From: Erinaceus europaeus | Taxonomy: Eukaryota > Chordata > Mammalia > Eulipotyphla > Erinaceidae | NCBI RefSeq assembly: GCF_950295315.1 | Contig: NW_026647338.1 | Span: forward strand, 1-64,000 | DNA: 64,000 nucleotides | Direction: 5' to 3' | In this document: positions 49,237 through 61,504 of the stretch, piece after piece | How positions within the stretch are numbered: position 1 is the first letter of the stretch | How the letters are laid out: the number at the start of each line of letters is the position of its first letter | Made by a program: the position numbers and the translations under genes | Notes under the pieces: model-generated | Database searches by the model: none | What the model saw: only the letters and a program-made list of their open reading frames with translations | What the model was told of the DNA's origin: nothing

Positions 49237-49846
49237 TACTACAACTGCTACTGCACTGTTTTTGACAGTGACATCCAATGCACAATGGATTAGTATTGCA
49301 TGGCTCTAGAGAATGTTCACTATTTAACCTACAATGTTTTTAACCTCACAAATATTTATTCTGTTCTTTCTTGGGGGATGAATGGTTTACAGTCAACAGT
49401 TCCATATAATAGTGGGCACGGGGGGGTAATTTTTCCCACTACCCCTGTATTTCTGTACATCCTTTGTAACTTTCTTATTGAGGAGAAGCAAACAGTCATA
49501 AATTGAGAGAGCAGGGCCCAAGCAGGAAGAGAGACAGAGAGACATCTGCAGCTCTGATTTGTCACTAGCCCAACTTTTCCCTAGCTGGGTAAGTGTGACC
49601 AGGGGCTCAAAACAGGGTCCTGGGATTCCACATAGTTCCCTGGCAGCTCCACCAGCTGTTCCTCCAACCCATGCTCCCTTCGTTGTCCATGTAACTGTCG
49701 ATCTGCTCTAGGCATTTCTCACCTTCATATGCCAGAAACTTAACACTTCTCCCTTCCACCCATGAAACTTTGACCTTTTGCTAGGGTGCAAAACAGCAAC
49801 TCCAATTCAAGTTATTTTCGGGACAAGTGTGTACGTCTCTGTGGGA

Positions 49847-49882
<36 letters not shown>

Positions 49883-50160
49883 GTGTGCATAAGTGTGTTT
49901 CAGTTAAGATTACCGCTGTTGTTTCTTTATTCCTGACACAGGGACTTAGGAACTGGGTTGTGTTATGACAAAGGAAGTTTCCACTGCACAAGTGGTTTTT
50001 CAAGTATGAATTGGCACATTGGATTGTGGACTCTGTTGTGCATTCTCCCAGGTGGTCCTCAGATGGGTTCTTTCCTTTGCTATTCCCATGCTGTGTGTAA
50101 TTTTCTGGGTAGACTCAAAGAGGAGTGGCATGGGGAGCTCAGCTGCATTCTGCTGTATGT

Positions 50161-50422
50161 CCACAAGGTGGCGGCAAAGACCATAGTTGAGTGTAGTGAT
50201 TCTGTGGAATGAGGAGAACTCTAGGAATTGTGGCCCGTGGACAGCAGGGTTGAAATTGACGTAGAGTGCCCTAGACATCTGTTCTTTCCTGTGGGGTGGG
50301 GGGATCCCCCATTTGGCTTTGCAAGTGGAAGGGGTTTCTCTCTTTGCCTGGGATGACTCTACTGGGAGCTTGTGAATCCCTGTGCTCAGCTGCATTCTGC
50401 TGGGTGTCCACAAGAGGGCAGC
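50161..50422 (+). promoter_or_regulatory. Unit 7 CTCF-like pair
   Basis: Motifs at 50161-50175 and 50408-50422, unchanged. Confidence 0.68.
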
Positions 50423-50623
50423 ACCAGGGCGGGACTAAGGCTCCATGGGGCAAGTGCCCTGAGGCACTGGGCTAGGAGAGTGGCGACAGTGTTTCTGGGT
50501 GTGCCCCAAGAGCATGGCCAGCCTAGCGCAGGCAGGCAGTGTCCTAAGGACGGGCCCAGACAGGAGCTGTGGGGGTCGTGTTTGCAGAAACAGGGCCTTC
50601 AGAGGATGGCAGAAAGTCCCCGG

Positions 50624-51361
50624 GGGCGGGCCTCAGAGCCCGTGCCCAATGAGCCTGAGGGGAGGGCCCAGTGGGTATTCATAGAGACAGCTGGCCTATC
50701 AGAGAGGAGGAACGTCACCCTCAGGGGCGTGAAGCAAGAACTGGCCAATGAGAACAGAGGAGGAGTTGCGTGGGCGGGCCTCAGAGAGCAGCCCACCAAT
50801 GAGAGCCTGGGTGCTGGCTCTGGGTGGGCTTACCCCTGGAGGTCAGCCAATCAGGGTCCAGCGGAAGTGCCTGGGGGGCGGGCCCTCGGGAGGCTGTCCA
50901 ATGAGCGCCTGGGGCGGGCCTCGTGGGCGGAGCCCAGGAGGCTGGCCAATCATGGGGCAAGGGCGGTGACCTTCCTGGGCGTGCCTTAGGAACTGGCTTA
51001 TCAGAGGGCGCCCCTCAGACAGCAGCCCGCCAATGGGAGCCAAGAGAAGGCTGGCTGGGGGCGTGTCCCTGGGACACCAGGCCAATCAGAGTCGAGCGGA
51101 AGTGGCTGGTGGGCGGGCCTTCCGGAGGCTGCCCAATCAGCGTGCTGCAGGGCCGTGTGGGCGGTGCTCAAGGCCGCTGGCCAATCACTGACTAGGGGCC
51201 CGGACCCTCCTGGGCGTGTCCAAGCACACTGGCCAATGAGATTGCTGGTGGGGTTCTGGGCGTGGCCTAGGCCTCTGGCCTATCAGAGCCTGGCTGGCGC
51301 CCTGTGGGCGGGCCTTCTGAAGGAATCCCGCCAATGGGAGCTCAGAGCTGGCCTTAAAAGG
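50624..51361 (+). promoter_or_regulatory. Unit 7 CCAAT/GC array and CArG/TATA-like box
   Basis: Same state as units 4 and 6, with twelve intact CCAAT boxes. The CArG/TATA-like element is at 51352-51361. Confidence 0.78.
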
Positions 51362-51471
51362 CTGGGCGTGCTTCCAGGAAATGCGAAGCAGGGTTCAGCC
51401 CAGGGCCCTGCCTTGCAGAAGCTGTCCAGTGTGCATGTGTATAACTCCATTTGTGCCTGTGCCTCTGTGGA

Positions 51472-51513
<42 letters not shown>

Positions 51514-54015
51514 TGAGGGAGGGAGAGAGAGAGAGAACAACAGAATCACTGTGGCACAGGTGATTTTGTGCAAAACACTTGGCACATTCTGATTTACAGC
51601 TCAATATTGACACCAGGGCAGCTCTCCTTGGCCCTTGGTCACTTTTCTTCTTTTCAGATGTAAAGACACTGAAGAAGGAGAGGTTTTTGCCCTGAGACTT
51701 GCACTGGGAACTAGCAGCTGCCCTGTTTGTGTTGCCAGACTAGGAAACCTGTGGTGCCTGTCCATGTGGAGAGTCTCCTGGATGAGTTCCTTCTCGAGCC
51801 TTTTTCGCTCGGTCCCGTTGGAGCTGCATATAGCTAATGATTTGGAGATTTTATTCCTTTGGACAATTCTTTTCCTGATGCAAAGTTTCTCGCCAGGTTT
51901 TAGCAACCAATTGTGTGAATGTCACATCGAATCCATTGTAGAAAATGACTACATCAGTGTCTCTCTCTCTCTTTCTCTCTCTCTCTCTATCTCTCTCTCT
52001 CTATATATATATGTATGTAACATGTAGAGGTCTGAAAATATTTTTTAGCTAGAGACCTGCACAGCTCTGGATTAGGGTAGCAATGTGGATACACCTGGCC
52101 CTTCTGAGCCACAGTCATGAGAGACATCGCACAGAGCCATATCGTATATCACTCTACAAATCTCTCTCAGCACAAACTACCACTGCCAAATCATCTACTT
52201 CCCTCTTGCTCTTTTTGTCCACCGAGTCTTATCCCAAAACTGTAAATCAAAGAAGAAATAGACATAGTGCAGTTCCCTGCACACAGGACAGGCTGAGGCT
52301 GGACCAGGGAGATGCAATACGCCAGCCTGCATCTTGGCTGGAGCATCACTATGCTTACTTCGAATTTGGAGAGGCGAGGGCAGTTTTGGAGAGTGGGCTG
52401 CCGGCCAAGGGTTGCTTCTCAGAGTGGCTAAGACCTAGATGTTCTAAGTGTTACCTTTCCTCACAAACATAAAATAGCAATGCCACTTGTAAGAAGTATG
52501 CATGGGCATGGAGGGTTTGTCTTCAGTGCTCTGGCACTGATCAACACAGGGCCAGAATTTCAGTCCTTGTCTGTCTCTGTCATTCTGTCTCTCTGACTGT
52601 CTCTACGTGCCTTCTTCACTGGGCCCTTACTGGAAGTCAGTGCATGCATCGTGAACTCAGCCTTCCTGGTGTTGAAATTTTCCTTTCTTTGCCCTTTGGA
52701 TTATTTAGTCTCCTGCACATGGTGTAGTACAGAGGGGAACTGCGGAGACAGCGTTGCTGCTGCAGGTTCCAGGCATATGTCCATCTCCAGCTGCAGCTGT
52801 CCAGGCCCTCTGTGCTTGACTGCCATTCTCCAGGGCCCTGAGGCTGACACTCAGCCTCAATGCAGCCCTCCTCACCTTCCTGCACAGCATCCTTGTCCTT
52901 ATTCCATGAGAGCCCCGGTCAAGGGAAGTGAAACTCGATCCCCCTGGCACACACACTGTGCTTTCCCTCTATTAAGCCAAATGGAAAGGATCTGTGGTAC
53001 TGATGGCCACACCAGTGTCCAGATTTCCCATGCAAAACGGAAGCTTCCAGTGTTCAGAAAGAGGGTGTTTTGATGACTGTGAAATGTCTTTTCTAAGTGC
53101 CTCATGGTGTTTCAAATCCCTTTGAAACCTGAAGTTCTTTCTTGTATCTAGGGAATATTTTCACCACTGGCCAGAAGGGCAGCCCAACTAGGAGCACAGC
53201 TATCCAGGGGTCAGGAGGTCTTCCAGCCTGCTAGCTCCTGGAGGGATTCCTGAGTATGTCCTCAGGGCCCAAGTGTAAAAGGTGTTTCCAATTGCCTTGA
53301 TTAGCAGCAGCCAGGCCCTCAGGTGAGGGGCGGGGCTGTGATCTTGACTGGAAGCCCCTAATTTGGCCAATGGAGGCATCCATCTTTTTTTGTCTGTCCA
53401 TAGCAAGGGCCCGGGGAGTTTGTGCTTCCTGCAAACAGAGCGACATTGTATGGGACACTCATGCAAGCCTACTTCTGGGAATCTCTCTGAGTGTGATGTG
53501 TGGACACCAGGAAGCATGAGCAGGGATGTGAGGCCACAGGAGCAATTGCCTTAGCCGGACCCAAAGGGTAGGTGTAAGGGGCCGGGTTCATCCACTATTG
53601 TTTGGTTCAACACACTTCCCATCTATGTGGAAACACAGCCCTTTCTGGGTACTTTCTGGGCTTGTAATCTGCTGCCCTGAGCAGTGGACTGAGAGCCTGG
53701 AGGCTGAGTAGGCAGCCAAACGTGACTGGACAGGCTCAAGCCCCTGAATTCTGAGGGGTGCCCCAGCTTCCCCCATTGGCAGTGTTTGGATCATAGTGAG
53801 GCATGGCATTGATTCGGAACTCAGGAGAGTGAGACATGAGAGTCCCTTTGCATATGCATTCTTGCTTAGCCACAATCTGGGCTAGCTGGCTTGCCCTGAC
53901 CAGATAGGTTCTCTGTACATAAGTTGCAGGAGAGGCTGGCTCCCTTGCCACCCATGCTCTGAGACTACTACAGGTGATCTCTGAGCACACACAGACACAC
54001 ACAAACAGACAGACA

Positions 54016-54054
<39 letters not shown>

Positions 54055-54078
54055 TACTGTCAGGTTGGTAGTAGAGCC

Positions 54079-57036
54079 TATGGTGAAGGCTGGGGCTGTC
54101 TGGGGTCTGTGGGCATGAGAGCTGCTGCCTTACAATCTCTACAAGCCAGGTTTGAACCTGTCATCAATGAACACAGTGTAGGAGGTTTTTGAATTCTGGT
54201 CTCTTTCCAACTCATCTATTTCTCTTCTCGCCTTCTCTATCTCTAACTCTCACACACTCTGTCTTCACTCATTAATATTTTACTTAGATTCTTATTTTAC
54301 TGACAGGCCCAGATAGACAAAGAGAGTTACCAGAGCACTGCTGAGCTCTGGCTTGTTGTGTTGGCGATTTCACCTAGGCTACTGGAGCCTCAGTTTGTAA
54401 GTCTTTCTGACACAAGCCATATTCTGTCTCCTCATTTCCATGCCAGTATCACTCAGACTTTATAATAAAGATATACATACATGTATATATGTACATATAG
54501 ATTTATATATCTGTCATTTTTAGAATGTTCGACCTATGTATTTGACCTTCTTTCAGAATTACCACATTTATAACAGCCTAGTTTTTCTGAAATAATTGGC
54601 CATATAGTTGGAGCAGGATTCAATACAATTATAAATAATAGAACCTTCCAGTAGCATTTCTAATCGTGTTTCTATTAGCATCCTTATTGTAATTATCATG
54701 GCCCAGATCTTCCCTCCTTTTTCTAGTGTAAGCTTCAATACGTATGTGTTTGTTTTCTTTCTCCGGAAATCTTAATGTCCCTGGACACTGAAGTGTTAGG
54801 GAATTTTTGAAGCAGCCCTCTGTTTCTCAGCAGATGGTTTCTATGTTTCTGCTGTCATCAGGTCTTCTTGTGGTTTTTGTCTTTATTTATTTTTATTGTT
54901 TCAAGTCCTCCTAGATCATCCCCATTTATTTGCATATTTATTTATTTAGTCAGGTATCACATGTGGCATCATTTCTTCTGCTTGAGAGATTTTCTCTTAT
55001 AACTGAAGGGAACTTTTGATGCACAATACATTTCCTGGGGCAAATACTACACACATATGGTGAAGGCTTGGGTTGTCTGGGGTCTGTGGGCATTAGAGCT
55101 GCTGCGTGACAATCTCTACAACCCAGGTTTGAACCTGTCATGAATGAACACAGCCTAGGGGGTTTTTGACTTCTGGTCTATTTCCAACTCTTCTATTTCT
55201 CTTCTCGCCATCTCTGTCTCTGACTCTCACAGGCTCTCTCTCACTCTGTCTGAACTCAGGAATATTTTACTTATATCCTTATTTTATTGACAGGCCCAGA
55301 TATACAAAGAGAGTGGCCAGAGCACTGCTGAGCTCTGGCTGGTTTTGTTTGTGATTTCACCTAGGCTACTGGAGCCTCTGATTGGTAAGTCTCTCTGACT
55401 TAAGCCATATTCTGTCTCCTCATATCCATGGCAGTATCTCTCAGACTTTATAATAAAGATATACATCCATATACATATATATCTCTGTCATTTTTAGAAT
55501 TGTCAACCTATGTAATTGATCTTAATCAGAATTCACACATTTACAACAGGTTCCTTTTTCCCTACTAATTGGCCACATAGTTGGAGCAGGATTCAATACA
55601 ATTATAAATAATAGAACCTTCCAGTAGCATTTCTAATAGCATTTCTATCAGCATCCTTATTTTAATTATCATAGTACAGAACTTGCCTCCTTTCTCTAGT
55701 GTAAGCTTCAATACATATGAGTTTCTTTTCATTCTCCCGAAATCTTAATTTCCCTGGACTCTGAAGGGTCTCGGAACTTTTGAAGCAGCCCTTGATTCTC
55801 AGCAGATGGTTTCTATGTTTCTGCTGTCATCAGGTCTTCTTGTGCTTTTTGTTTTTATTTTTCATTTGTTTCAAATCCTCCTAGATAACCCCCATTTACT
55901 TGCATATTTATTTATTTATTTATTTATTTATTTGGTTCTATATTACATGAGGGGTCCATTCTTCTGCTTGATAGATTTTTCTCTTATAATTGAAGGGAAG
56001 TTTACACTCACAATACATATCCTGTCGTAAATACTACACACATATGGTGAAGGCTGGGGTTGTCTGGGGTCTGTGGACAGGAGACTGATGCCTTACAATC
56101 TCGACAACCCAGGTTTGAACCTGTCATGTATGAACACAGAGTGGGAGCTTTTGGACTTCTGGTCTCTTTCCAACTCTTCTATTTCTCTTCTTGCCTTCTC
56201 TGTCTCTGACTCTCACAGGCTCTCACTCACTCTGTCTGCACTCATTAATATTTTACTTTTATATTATTTGACTGACAGGCCCAGATATACAAAGCGAGTC
56301 ACCAGGCCCCGGCTGAGCTCTGGATTGTGTTGTTGGCGATTTCACCTAGGTTTCTGGAACCTCAGCTTTGTAAGTCTCTCTGGCACAAGCCATACTCTGT
56401 CTCCTCATAGCCATGCCAGTATCCCTCATAGTTGATAATAAAGATACACATACATATATGTACATATACATATATATATATATATATATCAGACATTTTT
56501 AGAATTGTTGACCTTTTTATTTGATCTGAATGCAGAATCACCGCATTTATAATAGCCTCCTTATTCATAAATAATTGGTCACATAGTTGGAGCAGGATTC
56601 ACTACAATTATAAATTATAAACTTTCCAGGAGCATTTCCAATAGCCTTTCTATCAGTATCCTTATTGTAATTATCATAGCACAGAACTTGCCTCCATTTT
56701 CTAGTGTAAGCTTCAAATCGTATGCGTTTCTTTTCATTCTGAGAATTCGTAATTTGCCTGGACCCTGTGTGTCAGGGAATTTTTGAAGCAGCCCTCTATT
56801 TCTCAGCAGACGTTTTCTATATTTCTGCTGTCATCAGGTCTTCCTGTGGTGTTTGTTTTTATTTTTTATTTTTTTCAAATCCTCTTAGATCATTCCCATT
56901 TATTTGCATATTTACTTATTTATTTATTTCGTCCGATATCACATGAGGGGTCATTTCTTCTGCCTGAGAGATTTTCTCTTATAATTGAAGGGAACTTTTG
57001 ACACACAATACATTTCCTTTTGCAGATACTACACAC
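54079..57036 (+). repeat. Unit 8 subrepeat array A-B-C
   Basis: Copies start at 54079, 55056 and 56043. The TTTCTGGAACC change near 56350 is shared with unit 5. Confidence 0.92.
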
Positions 57037-57966
57037 TACTACAACTGCTACTGCACTGTTTTTGACAGTGACATCCAATGCACAATGGATTAGTATTGCA
57101 TGGCTCTAGAGAATGTTCACTATTTAACCTACAATGTTTTTAACCTCACAAATATTTATTCTGTTCTTTCTTGGGGGATGAATGGTTTACAGTCAACAGT
57201 TCCATATAATAGTGGGCACGGGGGGGTAATTTTTCCCACTACCCCTGTATTTCTGTACATCCTTTGTAACTTTCTTATTGAGGAGAAGCAAACAGTCATA
57301 AATTGAGAGAGCAGGGCCCAAGCAGGAAGAGAGACAGAGAGACATCTGCAGCTCTGATTTGTCACTAGCCCAGCTTTTCCCTAGCTGGGTAAGTGTGACC
57401 AGGGGCTCAAAACAGGGTCCTGGGATTCCACATAGTTCCCTGGCAGCTCCACCAGCTGTTCCTCCAACCCATGCTCCCTTCGTTGTCCATGTAACTGTCG
57501 ATCTGCTCTAGACATTTCTCACCTTCATATGCCAGAAACTTAACACTTCTCCCTTCCACCCATGAAACTTTGACCTTTTGCTAGGGTGCAAAACAGCAAC
57601 TCCAATCCAAGTTATTTTCGGGACAAGTGTGTACGTCTCTGTGGGAAGGTGTGTGTGTGTGTGTGTGTGTGTGTTTGTGTGTGTGTAAGTGTGCATAAGT
57701 GTGTTTCAGTTAAGATTACCGCTGTTGTTTCTTTATTCCTGACACAGGGACTTAGGAACTGGGTTGTGTTATGACAAAGGAAGTTTCCACTGCACAAGTG
57801 GTTTTTCAAGTATGAATTGGCACATTGGATTGTGGACTCTGTTGTGCATTCTCCCAGGTGGTCTTCAGATGGGTTCTTTCCTTTGCTATTCCCATGCTGT
57901 GTGTAATTTTCTGGGTAGACTCAAAGAGGAGTGGCATGGGGAGCTCAGCTGCATTCTGCTGTATGT

Positions 57967-58227
57967 CCACAAGGTGGCGGCAAAGACCATAGTTGAGTGT
58001 AGTGATTCTGTGGAATGAGGAGAACTCTAGGAATTGTGGCCCGTGGACAGCAGGGTTGAAATTGACGTAGAGTGCCCTAGACATCTGTTCTTTCCTGTGG
58101 GTGGGGGGATCCCCCATTTGGCTTTGCAAGTGGAAGGGGTTTCTCTCTTTGCCTGGGATGACTCTACTGGGAGCTTGTGAATCCCTGTGCTCAGCTGCAT
58201 TCTGCTGGGTGTCCACAAGAGGGCAGC
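57967..58227 (+). promoter_or_regulatory. Unit 8 CTCF-like pair
   Basis: Motifs at 57967-57981 and 58213-58227, with the 246 bp spacing shared with unit 5. Confidence 0.68.
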
Positions 58228-58428
58228 ACCAGGGCGGGACTAAGGCTCCATGGGGCAAGTGCCCTGAGGCACTGGGCTAGGAGAGTGGCCACAGTGTTTC
58301 TGGGTGTGCCCCAAGAGCATGGCCAGCCTAGCGCAGGCAGGCAGTGTCCTAAGGACGGGCCCAGACAGGAGCTGTGGGGGTCGTGTTTGCAGAAACAGGG
58401 CCTTCAGAGGATGGCAGAAAGTCCCCGG

Positions 58429-59166
58429 GGGCGGGCCTCAGAGCCCGTGCCCAATGAGCCTGAGGGGAGGGCCCAGTGGATATTCATAGAGACAGCTGGC
58501 CAATCAGAGAGGAGGAACGTCACCCTCAGGGGCGTGAAGCAAGACCTGGCCAATGAGAACAGAGGAGGAGTTGCGTGGGCGGGCCTCAGAGAGCAGCCCA
58601 CCAATGAGAGCCTGGGTGCTGGCTCTGGGTGGGCGTACCCCTGGAGGTCAGCCAATCAGGGTCCAGCGGAAGTGCCTGGGGGGCGGGCCCTCGGGAGGCT
58701 GTCCAATGAGCGCCTGGGGCGGGCCTCGTGGGCGGAGCCCAGGAGGCTGGCCAATCATGGGGCAAGGGCGGTGACCTTCCTGGGCGTGCCTTAGGAACTG
58801 GCCTATCAGAGGGCGCCCCTCAGACAGCAGCCCGCCAATGGGAGCCAAGAGAAGGCTGGCTGGGGGCGTGTCCCTGGGACACCAGGCCAATCAGAGTCGA
58901 GCGGAAGTGGCTGGTGGGCGGGCCTTCCGGAGGCTGCCCAATCAGCGTGCTGCAGGGCCGTGTGGGCGGTGCTCAAGGCCGCTGGCCAATCACTGACTAG
59001 GGGCCCGGACCCTCCTGGGCGTGTCCAAGCACACTGGCCAATGAGATTGCTGGTGGGGTTCTGGGCGTGGCCTAGGCCTCTGGCCTATCAGAGCCTGGCT
59101 GGGGCCCTGTGGGCGGGTCTTCTGAAGGAATCCCGCCAATGGGAGCTCAGAGCTGGCCTTAAAAGG
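58429..59166 (+). promoter_or_regulatory. Unit 8 CCAAT/GC array and CArG/TATA-like box
   Basis: All 13 CCAAT boxes are intact. The last GC box has decayed to GGGCGGGTC near 59111. The CArG/TATA-like element is at 59157-59166. Confidence 0.78.
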
Positions 59167-59276
59167 CTGGGCGTGCTTCCAGGAAATGCGATGCAGTGTT
59201 CAGCCCAAGCCCCTGCCTTGCAGAAGCTGTCCAGTGTGCATGTGTATAACTCCGTTTGTGCCTGTGCCTCTGTGGA

Positions 59277-59310
<34 letters not shown>

Positions 59311-59756
59311 TGAGGGAGGTAGAGAGAGAGAGAACAACAGAATCACTGTGGCACAGGTGATTTTGTGCAAAACACTTGGCACATTCTGATTTACAGCTCA
59401 ATATTGACACCAGGGCAGCTCTCCTTGGCCCTTGGTCACTTTTCTTCTTTTCAGATGTAAAGACACTGAAGAGGGAGAGGTTTTTGCCCTGAGACTTGCA
59501 CTGGGAACTAGCAGCTGCCCTGTTTGTGTTGCCAGACTAGGAAACCTGTGGTGCCTGTCCATGTGGAGAGTCTCCTGGATGAGTTCCTTCTCGAGCCTTT
59601 TTCGCTCGGTCCCGTTGGAGCTGCATATAGCTAATGATTTGGAGATTTTATTCCTTTGGACAATTCTTTTCCTGATGCAAAGTTTCTCTCCAGGTTTTAG
59701 CAACCAATTGTGTGAATGTCACATCGAATCCATTGTAGAAAATGACTACATCAGTG

Positions 59757-59813
<57 letters not shown>

Positions 59814-61504
59814 GTAACATGTAGAGGTCTGAAAATATTTTTTAGCTAGAGACCTGCACAGCTCTGGTTTAGGGTAGCAATGTGGATACACCTGGCCCTT
59901 CTGAGCCACAGTCATGAGAGACATCTCACAGAGCCATATCGTATATCACTCTACAAATCTCTCTCAGCACAAACTACCACTGCCAAATCATCTACTTCCC
60001 TCTTGCTCTTTTTGTCCACCGAGTCTTATCCCAAAACTGTAAATCAAAGAAGAAATAGACATAGTGCAGTTCCCTGCACACAGGACAGGCTGAGGCTGGA
60101 CCAGGGAGATGCAATACGCCAGCCTGCATCTTTGCTGGAGCATCACTATGACTACTTCGAATTTGGAGAGGCGAGGGCAGTTTGGGAGAGTGGGCTGCCG
60201 GCCAAGGGTTGCTTCTCAGAGTGGCTAAGACCTAGATGTTATAAGTGTTACCTTTCCTCACAAACATAAAATAGCAATGCCACTTGTAAGAAGTATGCAT
60301 GGGCATGGAAGGTTTGTCTTCAGTGCTCTGGCACTGGTCAACACAGGGCCAGAATTTCAGTCCTTGTCTGTCTCTGTCATTCTGTCTCTCTGACTGTCTC
60401 TACGTGCCTTCTTCACTGGGCCCTTACTGGAAGTCAGTGCATGCATCGTGAACTCAGCCTTCCTGGTGTTGAAATTTTCCTTTCTTTGCCCTTTGGATTA
60501 TTTAGTCTCCTGCACATGGTGTAGTACAGAGGGGAACTGCGGAGACAGCGTTGCTGCTGCAGGTTCCAGGCATATGTCCATCTCCAGCTGAAGCTGTCCA
60601 GGCCCTCTGTGCTTGACTGCCATTCTCCAGGGCCCTGAGACTGACACTCAGCCTCAATGCAACCCTCCTCACCTTCCTGCACAGCATCCTTGTCCTTATT
60701 CCATGAGAGCCCCGGTCAAGGGAAGTGAAACTCGATCCCCCTGGCACACACACTGTGCTTTCCCTCTATTCAGCCAAATGGAAAGGATCTGTGGTACTGA
60801 TGGCCACACCAGTGTCCAGATTTCCCATGCAAAACGGAAGCTTCCAGTGTTCAGAAAGAGGGTGTTTTGATGGCTGTGAAATGTCTTTTCCAAGTGCCTC
60901 ATGGTGTTTCAAATCCCTTTGAAACCTGAAGTTCTTTCTTGTATCTAGGGAATATTTTCACCACTGGCCAGAAGGGCCGCCCAACTAGGAGCACAGCTAT
61001 CCAGGGGTCAGGAGGTCTTCCAGCCTGCTAGCTCCTGGAGGGATTCCTGAGTATGTCCTCAGGGCCCAAGTGTAAAAGGTGTTTCCAATTGCCTTGATTA
61101 TCAGCAGCCAGGCCCTCAGGTGAGGGGCAGGACTGTGATCTTGACTGGAAGCCCCTAATTTGGCCAATGGAGGCATCCATCTTTCTTTGTCTGTCCATAG
61201 CAAGGGCCCGGGGAGTTTGTGCTTCCTGCAAGCAGAGCGACATTGTATGGGACACTCATGCAAGCCTACTTCTGGGAATCTCTCTGAGGGTGATGTGTGG
61301 ACACCAGGACACCATGATCAGGGATGTGAAGCCACAGGAGGAATTGCCTTAGCCGGACCCAAAGGGTAGGTGTAAGGGGCCGGGTTCATCCACTATTGTT
61401 TGGTTCAACACACTTCCCATCTAAGTGGAAACACAGCCTTTTCTGGGTACTTTCTGGGCTTGTAATCTGCTGCCCTGAGCAGTGGACTGAGAGCCTGGAG
61501 GCTG

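Larger units (their letters stand above)
45891..53706 (+). repeat. Macrosatellite unit 7 (7816 bp)
   Basis: Complete unit. It has the longest (CA)n tract of the window (about 46201-46256, roughly 28 repeats). It shares CAGACTTTATAATAAAG near 46657 with unit 8, where other units read CAGAGTTTATAATAAAG in subrepeat A. The right part is of the unit 4/6 type, including the lost second CCAAT box. Confidence 0.95.
53707..61504 (+). repeat. Macrosatellite unit 8 (7798 bp, transition to outer type)
   Basis: The left half is of the unit 5/7 type. The right half reverts toward unit 1: ACACCATGATCAGG near 61308, and AGCTGAAGCTG near 60588 as in unit 1. It also carries many private changes, such as GGGCGGGTCT near 59111, GCGATGCAGTG near 59188, GGAGGTAGAG near 59315 and loss of the GC box near 61124. 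This fits reduced homogenisation near an array edge. Confidence 0.95.
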
